Assembly (NCBI GenBank): GCA_016926925.1 | Contig: JAFGNQ010000077.1 | Location: 1 to 38,651 of the forward strand | Length of the DNA: 38,651 nt | Source of the DNA: Candidatus Aminicenantota bacterium | GTDB taxonomy: Bacteria > Acidobacteriota > Aminicenantia > Aminicenantales > Aminicenantaceae | Direction: 5' to 3' | Shown: in pieces, positions 1-8,524 of the stretch | Layout: the number at the start of each line of letters is the position of its first letter | Position numbering within the stretch: the first letter of the stretch is position 1 | Position numbers and translations under genes: made by a program | The notes under the pieces: generated by a model | Told to the model about the DNA's origin: nothing | Database searches by the model: none | The model's input: the letters and a program-made list of their open reading frames with translations, nothing else

Positions 1-460
1 TGTAGATCTCTGCCATCTTTTTGCTTTTGCCGATCATATTGTCGAGGCCGTATTTCTCTTTCAGCTCCTTCTTCAAGAGCACATTTTCGACCTGAAGCCT
101 CCGCTTTTCCAGCCCTTGAGCCACGATGATCTTCAATTCCTCCATGTTGAAAGGCTTGACAACATAGTCTAGCGCACCCATTTTTAGGGCCTCGACAGCT
201 TGTTTGATCGTTCCGTAGGCCGTGATCATAACCACGGGCATTTGAGGGTCCCTTTCCTTGACGTGTTTAAGAATATTCATGCCGCTCATTTGAGGAAGCT
301 TGATATCGGTGAGGATGAGGTCGAAATCTTCTTTTTGGATCAACTCCAGAGCTGTTCTCGCCGAGAGCGCCGTCTTTACTCTGTAGCCTTCTTTTTTGAA
401 TACCACACCCAAAAGATCGAGGATGCTTTTTTCGTCGTCGATGATGAGTAGATTATCCAT
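1..460 (-). CDS. pilR: NtrC-family response regulator PilR (partial, 3' end off window)
   Basis: The visible 153 codons are a complete CheY-like receiver followed by the beginning of a sigma-54 activator (AAA+) domain, so this is an NtrC/PilR-type regulator. Receiver landmarks are the acidic pair D8-D9, phospho-acceptor D52 in LILTDIKLP, T80 and K102 in VKPF. The linker around residues 115-137 looks coiled coil, and the sequence leaves the window just after IGKSKKMAEIY, the usual entry to the AAA+ domain. The ATG start overlaps the end of the sensor kinase gene by 8 nt, so the two are translationally coupled. In the pilBTCSR gene order this regulator normally activates the major pilin gene from a sigma-54 promoter; that target would lie outside the window. 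The role is inferred from family and context. Confidence 0.9.
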   Translation of the reverse strand, partial: MDNLLIIDDEKSILDLLGVVFKKEGYRVKTALSARTALELIQKEDFDLILTDIKLPQMSGMNILKHVKERDPQMPVVMITAYGTIKQAVEALKMGALDYVVKPFNMEELKIIVAQGLEKRRLQVENVLLKKELKEKYGLDNMIGKSKKMAEIY

Positions 461-1751
461 GAACCTCTCCACTTTTCAGCAGAGTGATGTCTTTCTTGTT
501 CAGATTCCCCTGGGGGAGCTGGATAATGATCTCCGTGCCCTGATTCAACTCGGATATCACACGGATTTTTCCGTTGTAATCATCGATTATGCGCCGGACT
601 ACGGTCATTCCTATACCCTTTCCTATCTTGAAGCCGGAATAAAAGGGCTCGAAGAGCCTCTCTTTATCTTCTATAGCCATTCCCTGGCCTGAATCCCGGA
701 ACTTCAGTTCAATCTCGTTCTTTCTCTTTTGATGAAGTTCGATGGTCAAAACTCCTCCGTCGGGCATGGCCTTGAGCGAGTTCTTGATCAGATTCCAGAA
801 AACCTGCTTGAATTGATTGCTGTTTCCGTAACAGAAAATCTCGGCGGTCCTGTAATTCCCTTCGAGGCGGTATTTGTCGTGCAACTCACCGCTCCTCTGA
901 AGGAGCATGATGGACTCTCTCAAAACTTTGGCAAGATCGAAAGCCATAAAAGTCTGTTTCCCCGGCGATGCCAGATTGAGAAACTGTTCGATGGATTGCG
1001 ATATGCGATCCGACTCGTTGACAATAATGTCCATCAAATCTTTCTGTTCCCCGTTCACCCTCAATTCATTGCGAAGCACTTGAACGGAACCGGAAATGGC
1101 CGCCAGAGGATTCCTTATTTCGTGAGCCAAGTGGGCCGATATTTCTCCTGCGAGCGCTAAACTTTTTTTCGTCTGCAGCTCTTTTTGAGCGTGTTCAAGC
1201 GCTTCCCTTGTTTTCCTCAAGTTGTTGGTCAAATAGTTCGTGAGAAAGGCAACAAGGAAAAAAACACCCCATGCGGTGACAACACTGCTGATCAGAGCCC
1301 CCAGCGATTGGGGAACGGTCGCGGTGGGCTCAAAAGATGGGATCAGCTCGAGATACATGCCATCGATCAGTACGGCGAACAACACTCCGGAAAAGATGGC
1401 TGTAACATATGCTGCCGTGCCGGAAATCACCACACTGGCCGCAATGATTTCAAAAATATAGAGGAAATAGAAAGAACCTTTCAACCCCCCTGAATAATAG
1501 ACAAGCGCTGTGATCAAAAGAAGGTCGAAAAAGATCTGGAGATAGGCTTGGAAAGAATAATTCCTCCACCAAAAATTCAGAATGAAGTAGATGAGCGACA
1601 AGAAATAAGCCAGGAAAATGAGGTAAAATGCATAGAGGGGAAGAAAAGTGCTGGTGGCGAATTGAATGGTCAGAATGGAAACAAACAGAGTCGTTATGAT
1701 GATCAGCCGGAAAAGAATGAACCAAAAAATATCCTTTTTTCGAGCACTCAA
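453..1751 (-). CDS. pilS: Membrane sensor histidine kinase PilS
   Basis: 432-residue sensor kinase. Residues 1-175 are very hydrophobic and form about six membrane segments, as in PilS. A short coiled coil (about 176-197) leads to the HisKA box, with phospho-acceptor H210 in AHLAHEIRNPLAA. The HATPase domain has the N box (N320, N324), G1 box DSGQG (353-357), F box (FEPFYSGF) and G2 box GKGIG (377-381), so it should be catalytically competent. The start is TTG at 1751, preceded by AGGAG about 8 nt upstream; the nearby ATG at 1756 is out of frame and runs into a stop. It sits 102 nt after pilC and overlaps pilR. PilS senses pilin levels in the membrane in Pseudomonas; the signal here is inferred only by homology. 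Confidence 0.9.
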   Translation of the reverse strand: MSARKKDIFWFILFRLIIITTLFVSILTIQFATSTFLPLYAFYLIFLAYFLSLIYFILNFWWRNYSFQAYLQIFFDLLLITALVYYSGGLKGSFYFLYIFEIIAASVVISGTAAYVTAIFSGVLFAVLIDGMYLELIPSFEPTATVPQSLGALISSVVTAWGVFFLVAFLTNYLTNNLRKTREALEHAQKELQTKKSLALAGEISAHLAHEIRNPLAAISGSVQVLRNELRVNGEQKDLMDIIVNESDRISQSIEQFLNLASPGKQTFMAFDLAKVLRESIMLLQRSGELHDKYRLEGNYRTAEIFCYGNSNQFKQVFWNLIKNSLKAMPDGGVLTIELHQKRKNEIELKFRDSGQGMAIEDKERLFEPFYSGFKIGKGIGMTVVRRIIDDYNGKIRVISELNQGTEIIIQLPQGNLNKKDITLLKSGEVHG

Positions 1752-1853
1752 CCCATGACTCCTAACCTTGAGCTACAGCTCATAAAAGACACATCGGAAA
1801 TTTGAGAACGCCTTTCGGGAAGCCGCCTCCCCGCCATTCTCCCTGAGGCTTTG

Positions 1854-3056
1854 TCAAAGTTGTTGAATAAGACTGAATATGGGGAGATACATCGAAACGA
1901 CGATCGTCCCGACCATCCCGCCGACAAAGATGAGCAAGACAGGCTCCAGAACGGCGAGGAGGTTGGCTACGGTGGCCTCCACCTCTTCATCGTAAAAATC
2001 GGCCAGCTTAGTCAGCATTTCATCCAGAGTTCCCGTCGCTTCACCCACACCCAGCATTTGAAGGAGCATGAAAGGGAACTTGCCTGCCTCTTTGAAGGCA
2101 TCGGTAAGGCTCGTTCCTTCAGCGACAAGGGACCGCGCCTCCATGATTTGGTTCTCGATAATCACATTTCCTGCCGTCGAGGATGTGATTTTCAAGCTCT
2201 CCAGCATGGGCACGCCTCCGGAAAGGAGCGTGCTTAATGTTCGTGTCACCCGTGACAACCCCACTTTCTCCAGCAGGGGGCCGAAGAGAGGAACCCGCAG
2301 CAGGAGACGATCGATGATTTTACGTCCCGAATCGGTGCGGCGGACGTATCGAAAAGCAATAACGAACACAACGAGTCCGATGAAGATAAAGAGGATATTC
2401 TTCTGCACAAAATTGCTTAAGGCCATGATAAACGCTGTCAGCCCGGGAAGGGTAGCTCCCAGTTCCAGAAAGATATTCGCAAACACCGGAATGACCTTCC
2501 AGAGCATGAATATCACCACGAGCACGGAAAAGACCACGATGGATGACGGGTAAATCAATGCCTGTTTGACCTGTGATTTCAACCTGACGATACTCTCTAA
2601 AAATTCAGCCAGTCGTCTCAACATCACATCCAGGGAGCCGCTCTGCTCTCCGGATGAGACGAGATTGCAGTAGAGGTCATCGAAAACACGGGGGAACTTC
2701 CTTTTGGCTTGATGCAGAGAAGAGCCTGCCTCGACATCCGATCGAACTTCCTTAATGACCTGTTTGAAGTATCTGTTTTTTGTCTGCTCCGCCAGGATGT
2801 TCAATCCTTGGATCAAAGGCAGCTCCGCATCGATCAAAACAGACAATTGACGGCTGTAAACGGCCAGCTCTTTGAGTTTGACTTTTTGCGTTTGTAGAAA
2901 GGGGATCCTGAATTCCGCCTTTCTCCTGGAGATATCTATTACGGTGATCTGTTCTCTCTGGAGGGTTTGCGAGAGGTCATCGATGTTGCGGGCGATCCTG
3001 ACTCCGGCGACGATATCGCCGTAGCGATTTTTTCCTTTCCATTCATACTTTGGCAT
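1854..3056 (-). CDS. pilC: Type IV pilus inner-membrane platform protein PilC
   Basis: 400-residue GspF/PilC protein of normal length. The N-terminus (MPKYEWKGKNRYGDIVAG) is the standard PilC opening. Two cytoplasmic GspF helical domains follow (about 65-190 and 265-390), with membrane segments around residues 170-190, 215-235 and 372-395. PilC is the platform on which the PilB and PilT motors act during pilus extension and retraction. The gene begins 14 nt after pilT and is part of the same operon. Confidence 0.95.
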   Translation of the reverse strand: MPKYEWKGKNRYGDIVAGVRIARNIDDLSQTLQREQITVIDISRRKAEFRIPFLQTQKVKLKELAVYSRQLSVLIDAELPLIQGLNILAEQTKNRYFKQVIKEVRSDVEAGSSLHQAKRKFPRVFDDLYCNLVSSGEQSGSLDVMLRRLAEFLESIVRLKSQVKQALIYPSSIVVFSVLVVIFMLWKVIPVFANIFLELGATLPGLTAFIMALSNFVQKNILFIFIGLVVFVIAFRYVRRTDSGRKIIDRLLLRVPLFGPLLEKVGLSRVTRTLSTLLSGGVPMLESLKITSSTAGNVIIENQIMEARSLVAEGTSLTDAFKEAGKFPFMLLQMLGVGEATGTLDEMLTKLADFYDEEVEATVANLLAVLEPVLLIFVGGMVGTIVVSMYLPIFSLIQQL

Positions 3057-3070
3057 TGTTCACCCCTTAA

Positions 3071-4189
3071 TTATTTTCTCATCTGCCCGGGAGAGAAACT
3101 TTTAGAGGTCACTTTCATTCCTTCTCTCCTCTGGATGATATCGGTCAATTCCTCTTGTTTGGAAGTGATGTTCATGGCCGTTTCATAAGTGATCAATCCT
3201 TTGAAATAGAGGCTCGCCAGGGACTGGTTAAATGTCTGCATTCCGAACTTCTCCTGGCCCATTTGCATTGCCGCATAGATCTGGTGCTCTTTGTTTTCAC
3301 GGATAAGATTCCTGATGGCGGAATTCGGGATAAGGATCTCCATTGCCAGGACGCGGCCTTGTCCATCGGCCCGGGGCAGAAGCGCTTGTGTGATCACCGC
3401 CTCGAGCGACATGGAAAGCATGACCCTTACTTGGGACTGATACGCGGAGGGAAAGATATCGATGATTCGGGATACAGTCTCAACGGCGGAGTTGGTATGG
3501 AGTGTTGAAAATGTCAAATGTCCCGTCTCTGCGACACGGAGACAGGCTTCGACCGTCTCCAGATCTCTCATCTCGCCGACGAGCACCACATCGGGATCTT
3601 CCCTTAATACCGAACGAAGAGCGTTGGGGTAGGAGAGGGTGTCGACGAACAACTCTCTCTGATTGATGATGGATCTTTTCGGGGAGAAATAATACTCGAT
3701 CGGATCTTCGATGGTGATGATGTGGACGTCTCTCTCTTTATTGACATGGTCCACCAAACAGGCAAGTGTCGTGGATTTGCCACAGCCTGTGGGTCCGGTA
3801 ACCAGAACCAAACCCCTGGGAAGGAAACAGAGCTGCGCCAATCTTTGGGGGATACCCAACTGCGAGAAGCTCCACTGGATAGGCAGGAATCGACGGAAGG
3901 CTCCTGCAACGGACCCCTTCTGCATGAAGACATTGCCTCGAAAGCGACCGAGATTCTTGAGCCCGAAAGAAAAATCGAGTTCCAATTTTTCTTCAAACAT
4001 TTTCTTCTGTCTGTCGGTCAATAAACTATAAATTAGGTTCTTTGTTTCCGCGGGTGATAAAGGCGGATGATCCAACGAGACCAGCGAGCCGTGGATTCTC
4101 AATCGAGGGGGGTTATGGGTCGTGATGTGCAAATCACTGGCCTCCTTTTCACACGCCAATTGCAGCAATTCTTGAATTGTTAGCGCCAT
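3071..4189 (-). CDS. pilT: Type IV pilus retraction ATPase PilT
   Basis: 372-residue PilT family secretion ATPase. The N-terminal PAS-like domain (1-105) is followed by the RecA-like motor: Walker A GPTGCGKS (132-139), Asp box around 156-163 (HIITIEDPIEY), Walker B DVVLVGEMRD (200-209) and His box (223-232). The PilT-specific AIRNLIRE motif at 291-298 separates it from PilB and GspE. It powers pilus depolymerisation and so twitching motility or DNA uptake. The ATG at 4189 lies 1 nt after the pilB stop. Confidence 0.96.
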   Translation of the reverse strand: MALTIQELLQLACEKEASDLHITTHNPPRLRIHGSLVSLDHPPLSPAETKNLIYSLLTDRQKKMFEEKLELDFSFGLKNLGRFRGNVFMQKGSVAGAFRRFLPIQWSFSQLGIPQRLAQLCFLPRGLVLVTGPTGCGKSTTLACLVDHVNKERDVHIITIEDPIEYYFSPKRSIINQRELFVDTLSYPNALRSVLREDPDVVLVGEMRDLETVEACLRVAETGHLTFSTLHTNSAVETVSRIIDIFPSAYQSQVRVMLSMSLEAVITQALLPRADGQGRVLAMEILIPNSAIRNLIRENKEHQIYAAMQMGQEKFGMQTFNQSLASLYFKGLITYETAMNITSKQEELTDIIQRREGMKVTSKSFSPGQMRK

Positions 4190-4190
4190 T

Positions 4191-5924
4191 TTAGACCTCC
4201 GTGTCCTTCACTGTTTCTCTCAGAACCTCTTCTATTGAAGTTATTCCTTCTTTTATTTTAAGAAGACCGCTCCTGCGCAGAGTGATCATACCCTGTTGTA
4301 TGGATTTCTTCTTGATTTCTTTGGATTGGGCTTTGCTCAGAATCAAATCCTTGACTTCATCCGTGACTTCCATCACTTCGTAAAGCCCGACTCGTCCCTT
4401 GTATCCCGTATTGTGACAGGCATTGCATCCTGCGGGTTTGTAAGCTTTGACCTTTGGGGCCTCCTTGGGATCGTATCCGATGTCCACCAGCGCATCCGAA
4501 GTGAGATTGTGCCTTACCCGGCACTTTTTGCACAGGCGTCTCACCAATCGCTGCGCCACTATCATAAAAACGGAGTCGGCCACAAGAAAGGGTTCGATAT
4601 TCATGTTGACCAGCCTGAGGACGGTGCTGGCCGCATCGTTGGTGTGAACCGTGGAAAACACCAGATGGCCGGTGAGTGCGGCTTTTATTGCGATATCCAC
4701 CGTCTCGAAATCCCGCATCTCGCCGATGAGCATGATGTCCGGGTCTTGACGCAGAAAATGGCGCAAAGAGGTGGCGAAGCTCAGCCCGATCTCCTCTTTG
4801 ATGTTGACTTGATTGATTCCGGGAATGTAGAACTCGACCGGATCTTCAGCCGTCATGATATTTTTTTCCATGGAGTTGATCGTCGAAATGGCCGAGTAAA
4901 GCGTGTTTGTTTTTCCACTTCCTGTCGGCCCTGTCACCAGAACAATTCCCCAGGGACGTTTGATCCCCTGTTTAAAATGTTCCAGTGATTCCTTTTCGAA
5001 GCCCAACTCCTCAAGATTGAGCTTGAGCATGGATTTATCGAGGATACGCACGACGATCTTCTCACCGAAAATCGTTGGGACGCTGGAAACACGCATGTCC
5101 ACTTCCTTGCGGTTTCCGTTCTCCAGTTTGGCACGCATCTTGATTCTGCCGTCCTGGGGCAAGCGTTTTTCCGCAATATCCATGTTGGATAAGATCTTCA
5201 CACGGGAAATCACAGGATTCTTGAACTTCATAGCCAGGTTCATCATCTCGTAAAGAGTCCCGTCAAGGCGGTAGCGGACACGGAAAGCTTTTTCATACGG
5301 TTCGAAGTGCACATCTGAGGCGCCTTTTTTGATGGCATCGATAAAGACCGTGTTTACGAGCGTGATAATGGGTGCTTCTTCCGTTGAGTGGACCAATTCT
5401 TCGATGTCATAGTCCTCATCATCCTGCTCGATGATGTTGACACTCGTGTCATCCGCCTGTTCAATCTCGTCGACAATCTGTTTGACGCGCAAAGAATCGG
5501 AAGTGCCGTAGTACTTCTTGATCGCGTTGGTGATACCCGTCTCCGAAGCAATGACGGGCTGAATACTCAAGCCCGTCCGGAACCGGATGTCCTCGATGAT
5601 ATCCAGATCCGTAGGATCAACCATGGCCAATGTCAAAAACGACCTTATCCGGTGAATGGGCATAATCAGGTATTTTGTTGCGATTTCGACCGGGATGAGG
5701 TTGATGACATCGGGATAAACTTCGAATTGATCCAAGTTAATGTAGGGATAGCCCAGTTGGCGGCTCAAGGCCTGTGCCATGTCTTCCTCGGAAATATATC
5801 CGAGACTGATGACAGCTGTCCCGGTGCTCACATCGTTTTTTTTCTGGAAATCATGGACTTCCCGGAGCTGATCCTTGTTAAGAAGTTTTTCCTGTAAGAG
5901 CAAATCGCCTAAATTTGATCCCAT
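4191..5924 (-). CDS. pilB: Type IV pilus assembly ATPase PilB
   Basis: 577-residue GspE/PilB extension motor. The N-terminal MshEN/GspE-II domain spans about 1-150. An acidic linker (150-182, rich in D and E) leads to the motor domain: Walker A GPTGSGKT (332-339), Asp box around 356-362, Walker B DIMLIGEMRD (396-405) and His box (419-428). A tetracysteine metal site is visible at C465, C468, C500 and C503 (CKKC...CNAC), usual for PilB. First gene of the pilBTCSR operon; a sigma-70-type promoter lies 16 nt upstream of the ATG. The Shine-Dalgarno sequence is weak, in keeping with the very short predicted leader. Confidence 0.96.
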   Translation of the reverse strand: MGSNLGDLLLQEKLLNKDQLREVHDFQKKNDVSTGTAVISLGYISEEDMAQALSRQLGYPYINLDQFEVYPDVINLIPVEIATKYLIMPIHRIRSFLTLAMVDPTDLDIIEDIRFRTGLSIQPVIASETGITNAIKKYYGTSDSLRVKQIVDEIEQADDTSVNIIEQDDEDYDIEELVHSTEEAPIITLVNTVFIDAIKKGASDVHFEPYEKAFRVRYRLDGTLYEMMNLAMKFKNPVISRVKILSNMDIAEKRLPQDGRIKMRAKLENGNRKEVDMRVSSVPTIFGEKIVVRILDKSMLKLNLEELGFEKESLEHFKQGIKRPWGIVLVTGPTGSGKTNTLYSAISTINSMEKNIMTAEDPVEFYIPGINQVNIKEEIGLSFATSLRHFLRQDPDIMLIGEMRDFETVDIAIKAALTGHLVFSTVHTNDAASTVLRLVNMNIEPFLVADSVFMIVAQRLVRRLCKKCRVRHNLTSDALVDIGYDPKEAPKVKAYKPAGCNACHNTGYKGRVGLYEVMEVTDEVKDLILSKAQSKEIKKKSIQQGMITLRRSGLLKIKEGITSIEEVLRETVKDTEV

Positions 5925-5939
5925 CGTTCGTGTCCATAT

Positions 5940-5968
5940 ACATTAATTGAACTAACATTTTTTGTCAA
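5940..5968 (-). promoter_or_regulatory. Sigma-70-type promoter for pilB operon
   Basis: On the minus strand a perfect -35 TTGACA (5968-5963) is separated by 17 nt from a -10-like TAATGT (5945-5940). Transcription would start about 10 nt before the pilB ATG at 5924, giving a very short leader. Predicted from sequence only. The rest of the 5925-6232 gap holds a 12-nt palindrome ACCCCTAGGGGT at 6169-6180 and a terminator for the gene to its right; no convincing gene is seen. Confidence 0.6.
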
Positions 5969-6197
5969 CAGAGAAAACATTTCAACAATATTTGTCATTT
6001 TGTTACGAATCACCCATATAGACGGTATTTCCATCTCATTTTCTCTCATTTCATTTAGTCGCGGACGGTAGCATAACTTTAAACGCGTCCCTATGTTTGC
6101 AGAGTAAGTGACAGCAGTCAATCACCATACGCGAGGATTCGAAAGATGATTTTTTTACCCAAGCCCTCACCCCTAGGGGTTATCCTGAATTGTCCAT

Positions 6198-6223
6198 AAA
6201 AAAGGTCATTATTTGTGATAACC
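6198..6223 (-). terminator. Candidate intrinsic terminator after DUF362 gene
   Basis: Ten bases after the stop at 6233, the minus-strand transcript can pair GGUUAU with AUGACC (one G-U pair, 8-nt loop) and continues directly into six U residues. Position and U tract fit a rho-independent terminator of the DUF362/toroid operon, though the stem is short. Confidence 0.5.
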
Positions 6224-6232
6224 GATGTGATA

Positions 6233-7282
6233 TCAGAAGAATTTTTTCATTGGCTGTGACGGCAAAAGACGGAGCTCCCTGTGGGCGGGAATTTTATCGA
6301 GCAGCTCGAAATCCGTGCGAACGGAAACAATCGCTTCTCCCCGCTGCGGGATGAGGATCTCACGGACTGCTCCCAGCCAGCCGGAAGACTCCTTCAAATA
6401 GGGAATTTTCTCCGGATCTACCCCCATTATACGGGCACAAGTGGCATCCACGGCAGGAAAATTCCGGCCGACAACGAGCACGCCGGCCTTTTTGACTGTT
6501 CCCATAATCGGTCCGTCCCCCTCCATGCCGACAATACCATCCACTACCGCCAAGTGCGGACGGATGGTCGCGTAGATGTCGCAGATCGACTCGTGAATTC
6601 CCGCGTAGTGAAGCACATTTTTCGGCCAGCCGTAAAAAGCTCCGGGCATGATGCCGAACATATTTTTCATGGACAGTGTCACTCCGGCCCAGTGGTGCGT
6701 TTTCATCTTGGCCACGGAGACGATCATATCCGCATCGAGTACGATTTGCGGAATCAGGAAAGCACCCAATCGGGTGCGGCGGCCTTGGTTTTGCACTGCG
6801 CCGACTCCGGCATTGTTCAAGTCCACAAAGGGAATGTGTTCGTCGACAAGCATATCGGCATAACCCGATTCCTCCAACATTCTGTAAAAATCCCTTTGAT
6901 GACCCGCCCCTTCGCCGACAACTACGGAAGACGCTCCCAATCGCAATAAGACTTCATTCAGGGCCCGGACAACTGCGGGATGGGTGTTGATGTGCGCACT
7001 CCCTATATGCGGCTCTACGAGATTGGGTTTCAAGAGAATTCTTTTCCCCTTGATTTCCTTTTCCCCGACGCCGATCTCCTTCAAACCCCGGAAGAGCACA
7101 TCGCTGAGTGGAGCGTCGTAGTCCGAAGCTCTGGCAATGAACGTCGACTCTTCAGAAAGCACAGAGCGATTCCGGCAGGAAACCGGGAAAGACGATAAAA
7201 CCCCAACGCCTCCGAGGGCCAAAGATTTTAAAAAGGCACGGCGGCTGCACTCCGGAACGGATGATACCGACATCAATTTCAT
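6233..7282 (-). CDS. Tat-exported DUF362 domain protein
   Basis: 349 residues. A twin-arginine signal is clear: SRRAFLK at 13-19, then a hydrophobic stretch 20-35 ending in SC (C36), so cleavage or lipidation near C36 is possible, though the lipobox is imperfect. The mature part is a DUF362 domain (LLKPNLVEP, VGEGAGH, VSVAKMKTHHWAGVTLSMKNMFG, GGRNFPAVDATCARIMG-like segments). DUF362 proteins have no generally established biochemical activity; many carry ferredoxin clusters, but this one lacks CxxCxxC motifs. Tat export implies folding in the cytoplasm, perhaps with a cofactor. The ATG overlaps the stop of the preceding gene by 4 nt (ATGA), so the pair is coupled. A second DUF362 gene lies at 35273-36349. 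Confidence 0.85.
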   Translation of the reverse strand: MKLMSVSSVPECSRRAFLKSLALGGVGVLSSFPVSCRNRSVLSEESTFIARASDYDAPLSDVLFRGLKEIGVGEKEIKGKRILLKPNLVEPHIGSAHINTHPAVVRALNEVLLRLGASSVVVGEGAGHQRDFYRMLEESGYADMLVDEHIPFVDLNNAGVGAVQNQGRRTRLGAFLIPQIVLDADMIVSVAKMKTHHWAGVTLSMKNMFGIMPGAFYGWPKNVLHYAGIHESICDIYATIRPHLAVVDGIVGMEGDGPIMGTVKKAGVLVVGRNFPAVDATCARIMGVDPEKIPYLKESSGWLGAVREILIPQRGEAIVSVRTDFELLDKIPAHRELRLLPSQPMKKFF

Positions 7283-8211
7283 CCTCCGGACTCCCGCTCA
7301 CGGAATAAGCTCAGGAGACCCGCCGATGCGTGATACGCAACGACGAGTTGAGCCAAAAGCGTGGTATCATAGCTGCCGTACCGGTTTTGAAGAGCCAGGG
7401 ATTCCTCAATCCATTCATTGGCACCTTCCGGGCGTTCGGCCCATGAACCCAGACCCAGAATCCCCCAGGAAAGAGCCAGGGGTGTTCGGGTGCCCGTTGA
7501 CGCACTCTCCATGTACCCAAGGCTGCGGAGGATCCGATCCTTTGGAACAAGTCCCGACATAGCGTTCAGCGCAAGCCCCGTGCACTCAGGAATGGGCCAC
7601 AGTTCGGTACCAAAGACCGTGGTGTTCCCATAATTCCATCCTCCGGAAGCAAGTTGTCTGTCCAAAATCATGGAAACGGCCTCATCCATTCGCTCGTGCT
7701 TCCGGCCGCATGCTCTCAAAGCCAGGACCGTCACGGACGTAGGCTCGATCCAGGAATGAGTCCCTTCGATCCAGGGCCACCCCCGCAAGGTCGGATCATG
7801 CCCGAATATCGGATCGCGGGTCATGGCCTCATGGTGTCCGCCTGTAGCCAGAAGAAAGTCGGCGGATTTCTGTTTGATGTTCTGGAACTGCGGATCATTG
7901 GCCCAGGCCAAAACGGCCAGGGGAGTCGCCCAATAGGCCGCCCCGAGACGGGAGGAAAAGACGACGCGGCCGTCGCTTCGCTGTGAACCGGCGAGTCTTT
8001 CCCGCGCCTTCGTCAAACGGTCATTCGTGACACCGGACGCCTCCAAGGCAATAACCGCCCAGGCTGTCGCATCCGGCCGGTACGGGCCGCCCGGGACGAT
8101 CGAATAGCCGCCGCGGTCCAGTTCCCTCCCTTGGATTTCTTCGATTTCGGAAGGAATCCGGTCAGAGATGATCGCGTTTTGATATTCCTTTAATTTCATC
8201 CCAGGATTCAA
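7279..8211 (-). CDS. Predicted alpha/alpha-toroid (terpenoid-cyclase-fold) protein
   Basis: 310 residues, no signal peptide or membrane segment. Repeated blocks of the type YRPDATAWAVIALEASG, GAAYWATPLAVLAWAND, IEPTSVTVLALRACG and PIPECTGLALNAMSGL, each followed by QRSDG- or LASGGWNYG-like turns, match the helix-pair repeats of the prenyltransferase/squalene-cyclase alpha-alpha toroid fold. No DxDD or other cyclase catalytic motif is seen, so enzymatic function is unknown. The start is taken as TTG 8211, which has GGAGG 8 nt upstream; ATG 8199 is the alternative. That GGAGG lies partly inside a perfect hairpin (8223-8238). Overlaps the downstream DUF362 start by 4 nt. Confidence 0.65.
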   Translation of the reverse strand: MNPGMKLKEYQNAIISDRIPSEIEEIQGRELDRGGYSIVPGGPYRPDATAWAVIALEASGVTNDRLTKARERLAGSQRSDGRVVFSSRLGAAYWATPLAVLAWANDPQFQNIKQKSADFLLATGGHHEAMTRDPIFGHDPTLRGWPWIEGTHSWIEPTSVTVLALRACGRKHERMDEAVSMILDRQLASGGWNYGNTTVFGTELWPIPECTGLALNAMSGLVPKDRILRSLGYMESASTGTRTPLALSWGILGLGSWAERPEGANEWIEESLALQNRYGSYDTTLLAQLVVAYHASAGLLSLFRERESGG

Positions 8212-8220
8212 CTCTCAATT

Positions 8221-8238
8221 CCTCCGACCTTTGTCGGA
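8221..8238 (-). promoter_or_regulatory. Hairpin overlapping the ribosome-binding site of the toroid gene
   Basis: The minus-strand RNA can form TCCGAC-AAAG-GTCGGA, a perfect 6-bp stem with a 4-nt loop (8238-8223). Its 3' arm contains the first three bases of the GGAGG (8225-8221) that precedes the TTG start. This could limit translation or simply be a remnant of tRNA transcript termination; no U tract follows. Confidence 0.4.
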
Positions 8239-8300
8239 CTTCTAAGTCTTTCAATATTTAGTCGTCTGGAGAATACCTTTCCGGATTAGAGAAAAGAATC

Positions 8301-8378
8301 TGGCGCGCCTGGAGAGACTCGAACTCCCGACCCGCTGCTTAGAAGGCAGCTGCTCTATCCAAACTGAGCTACAGGCGC
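8301..8378 (-). tRNA. tRNA-Arg(TCT)
   Basis: Full cloverleaf on the minus strand: acceptor GCGCCTG paired with CAGGCGC, D arm GCTC/GAGC, anticodon stem GCTGC/GCAGC with loop CTTCTAA (anticodon TCT, Arg AGA), and T arm with TTCGAGT. Discriminator G and an encoded 3' CCA are present, unlike the neighbouring tRNA-Pro. Confidence 0.97.
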
Positions 8379-8404
8379 GCTCGGAAATCATGCAGTCCGC
8401 GCTA

Positions 8405-8479
8405 TCGGGGAGGCCGGATTTGAACCGACGACCTCCTGCTCCCAAGGCAGGCGCGCTAACCGGGCTGCGCTACTCCCCG
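8405..8479 (-). tRNA. tRNA-Pro(TGG)
   Basis: Cloverleaf on the minus strand: acceptor CGGGGAG paired with CTCCCCG, D arm GCGC with a GCCCGGTTA loop, anticodon stem CCTGC/GCAGG with loop CTTGGGA (anticodon TGG, Pro), and T arm with GGTTCAAATCC. Discriminator A is followed by TAG, so CCA is not encoded. It is the first of a tandem pair, 26 nt before tRNA-Arg. Confidence 0.97.
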
Positions 8480-8489
8480 CGAAATCCTC

Positions 8490-8518
8490 ATATTACAGCA
8501 GAGCGGTCCGGAAAGCAA
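8490..8518 (-). promoter_or_regulatory. Candidate promoter for the tRNA pair
   Basis: TTGCTT (8518-8513), 17-nt spacer, TAATAT (8495-8490) on the minus strand. This places the start point about 5 nt before tRNA-Pro, a usual distance. The -35 is weak, and read-through from mutL (ends 8525) is an alternative. Confidence 0.4.
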
Positions 8519-8524
8519 ACTCGA

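Noticed and set aside
5909..6121. 70-codon minus-strand frame upstream of pilB
   Set aside because: It contains the pilB promoter and overlaps its start out of frame.
8251..8445. Short minus-strand open frame over the tRNA genes
   Set aside because: It reads through both tRNAs, which form good cloverleaves.
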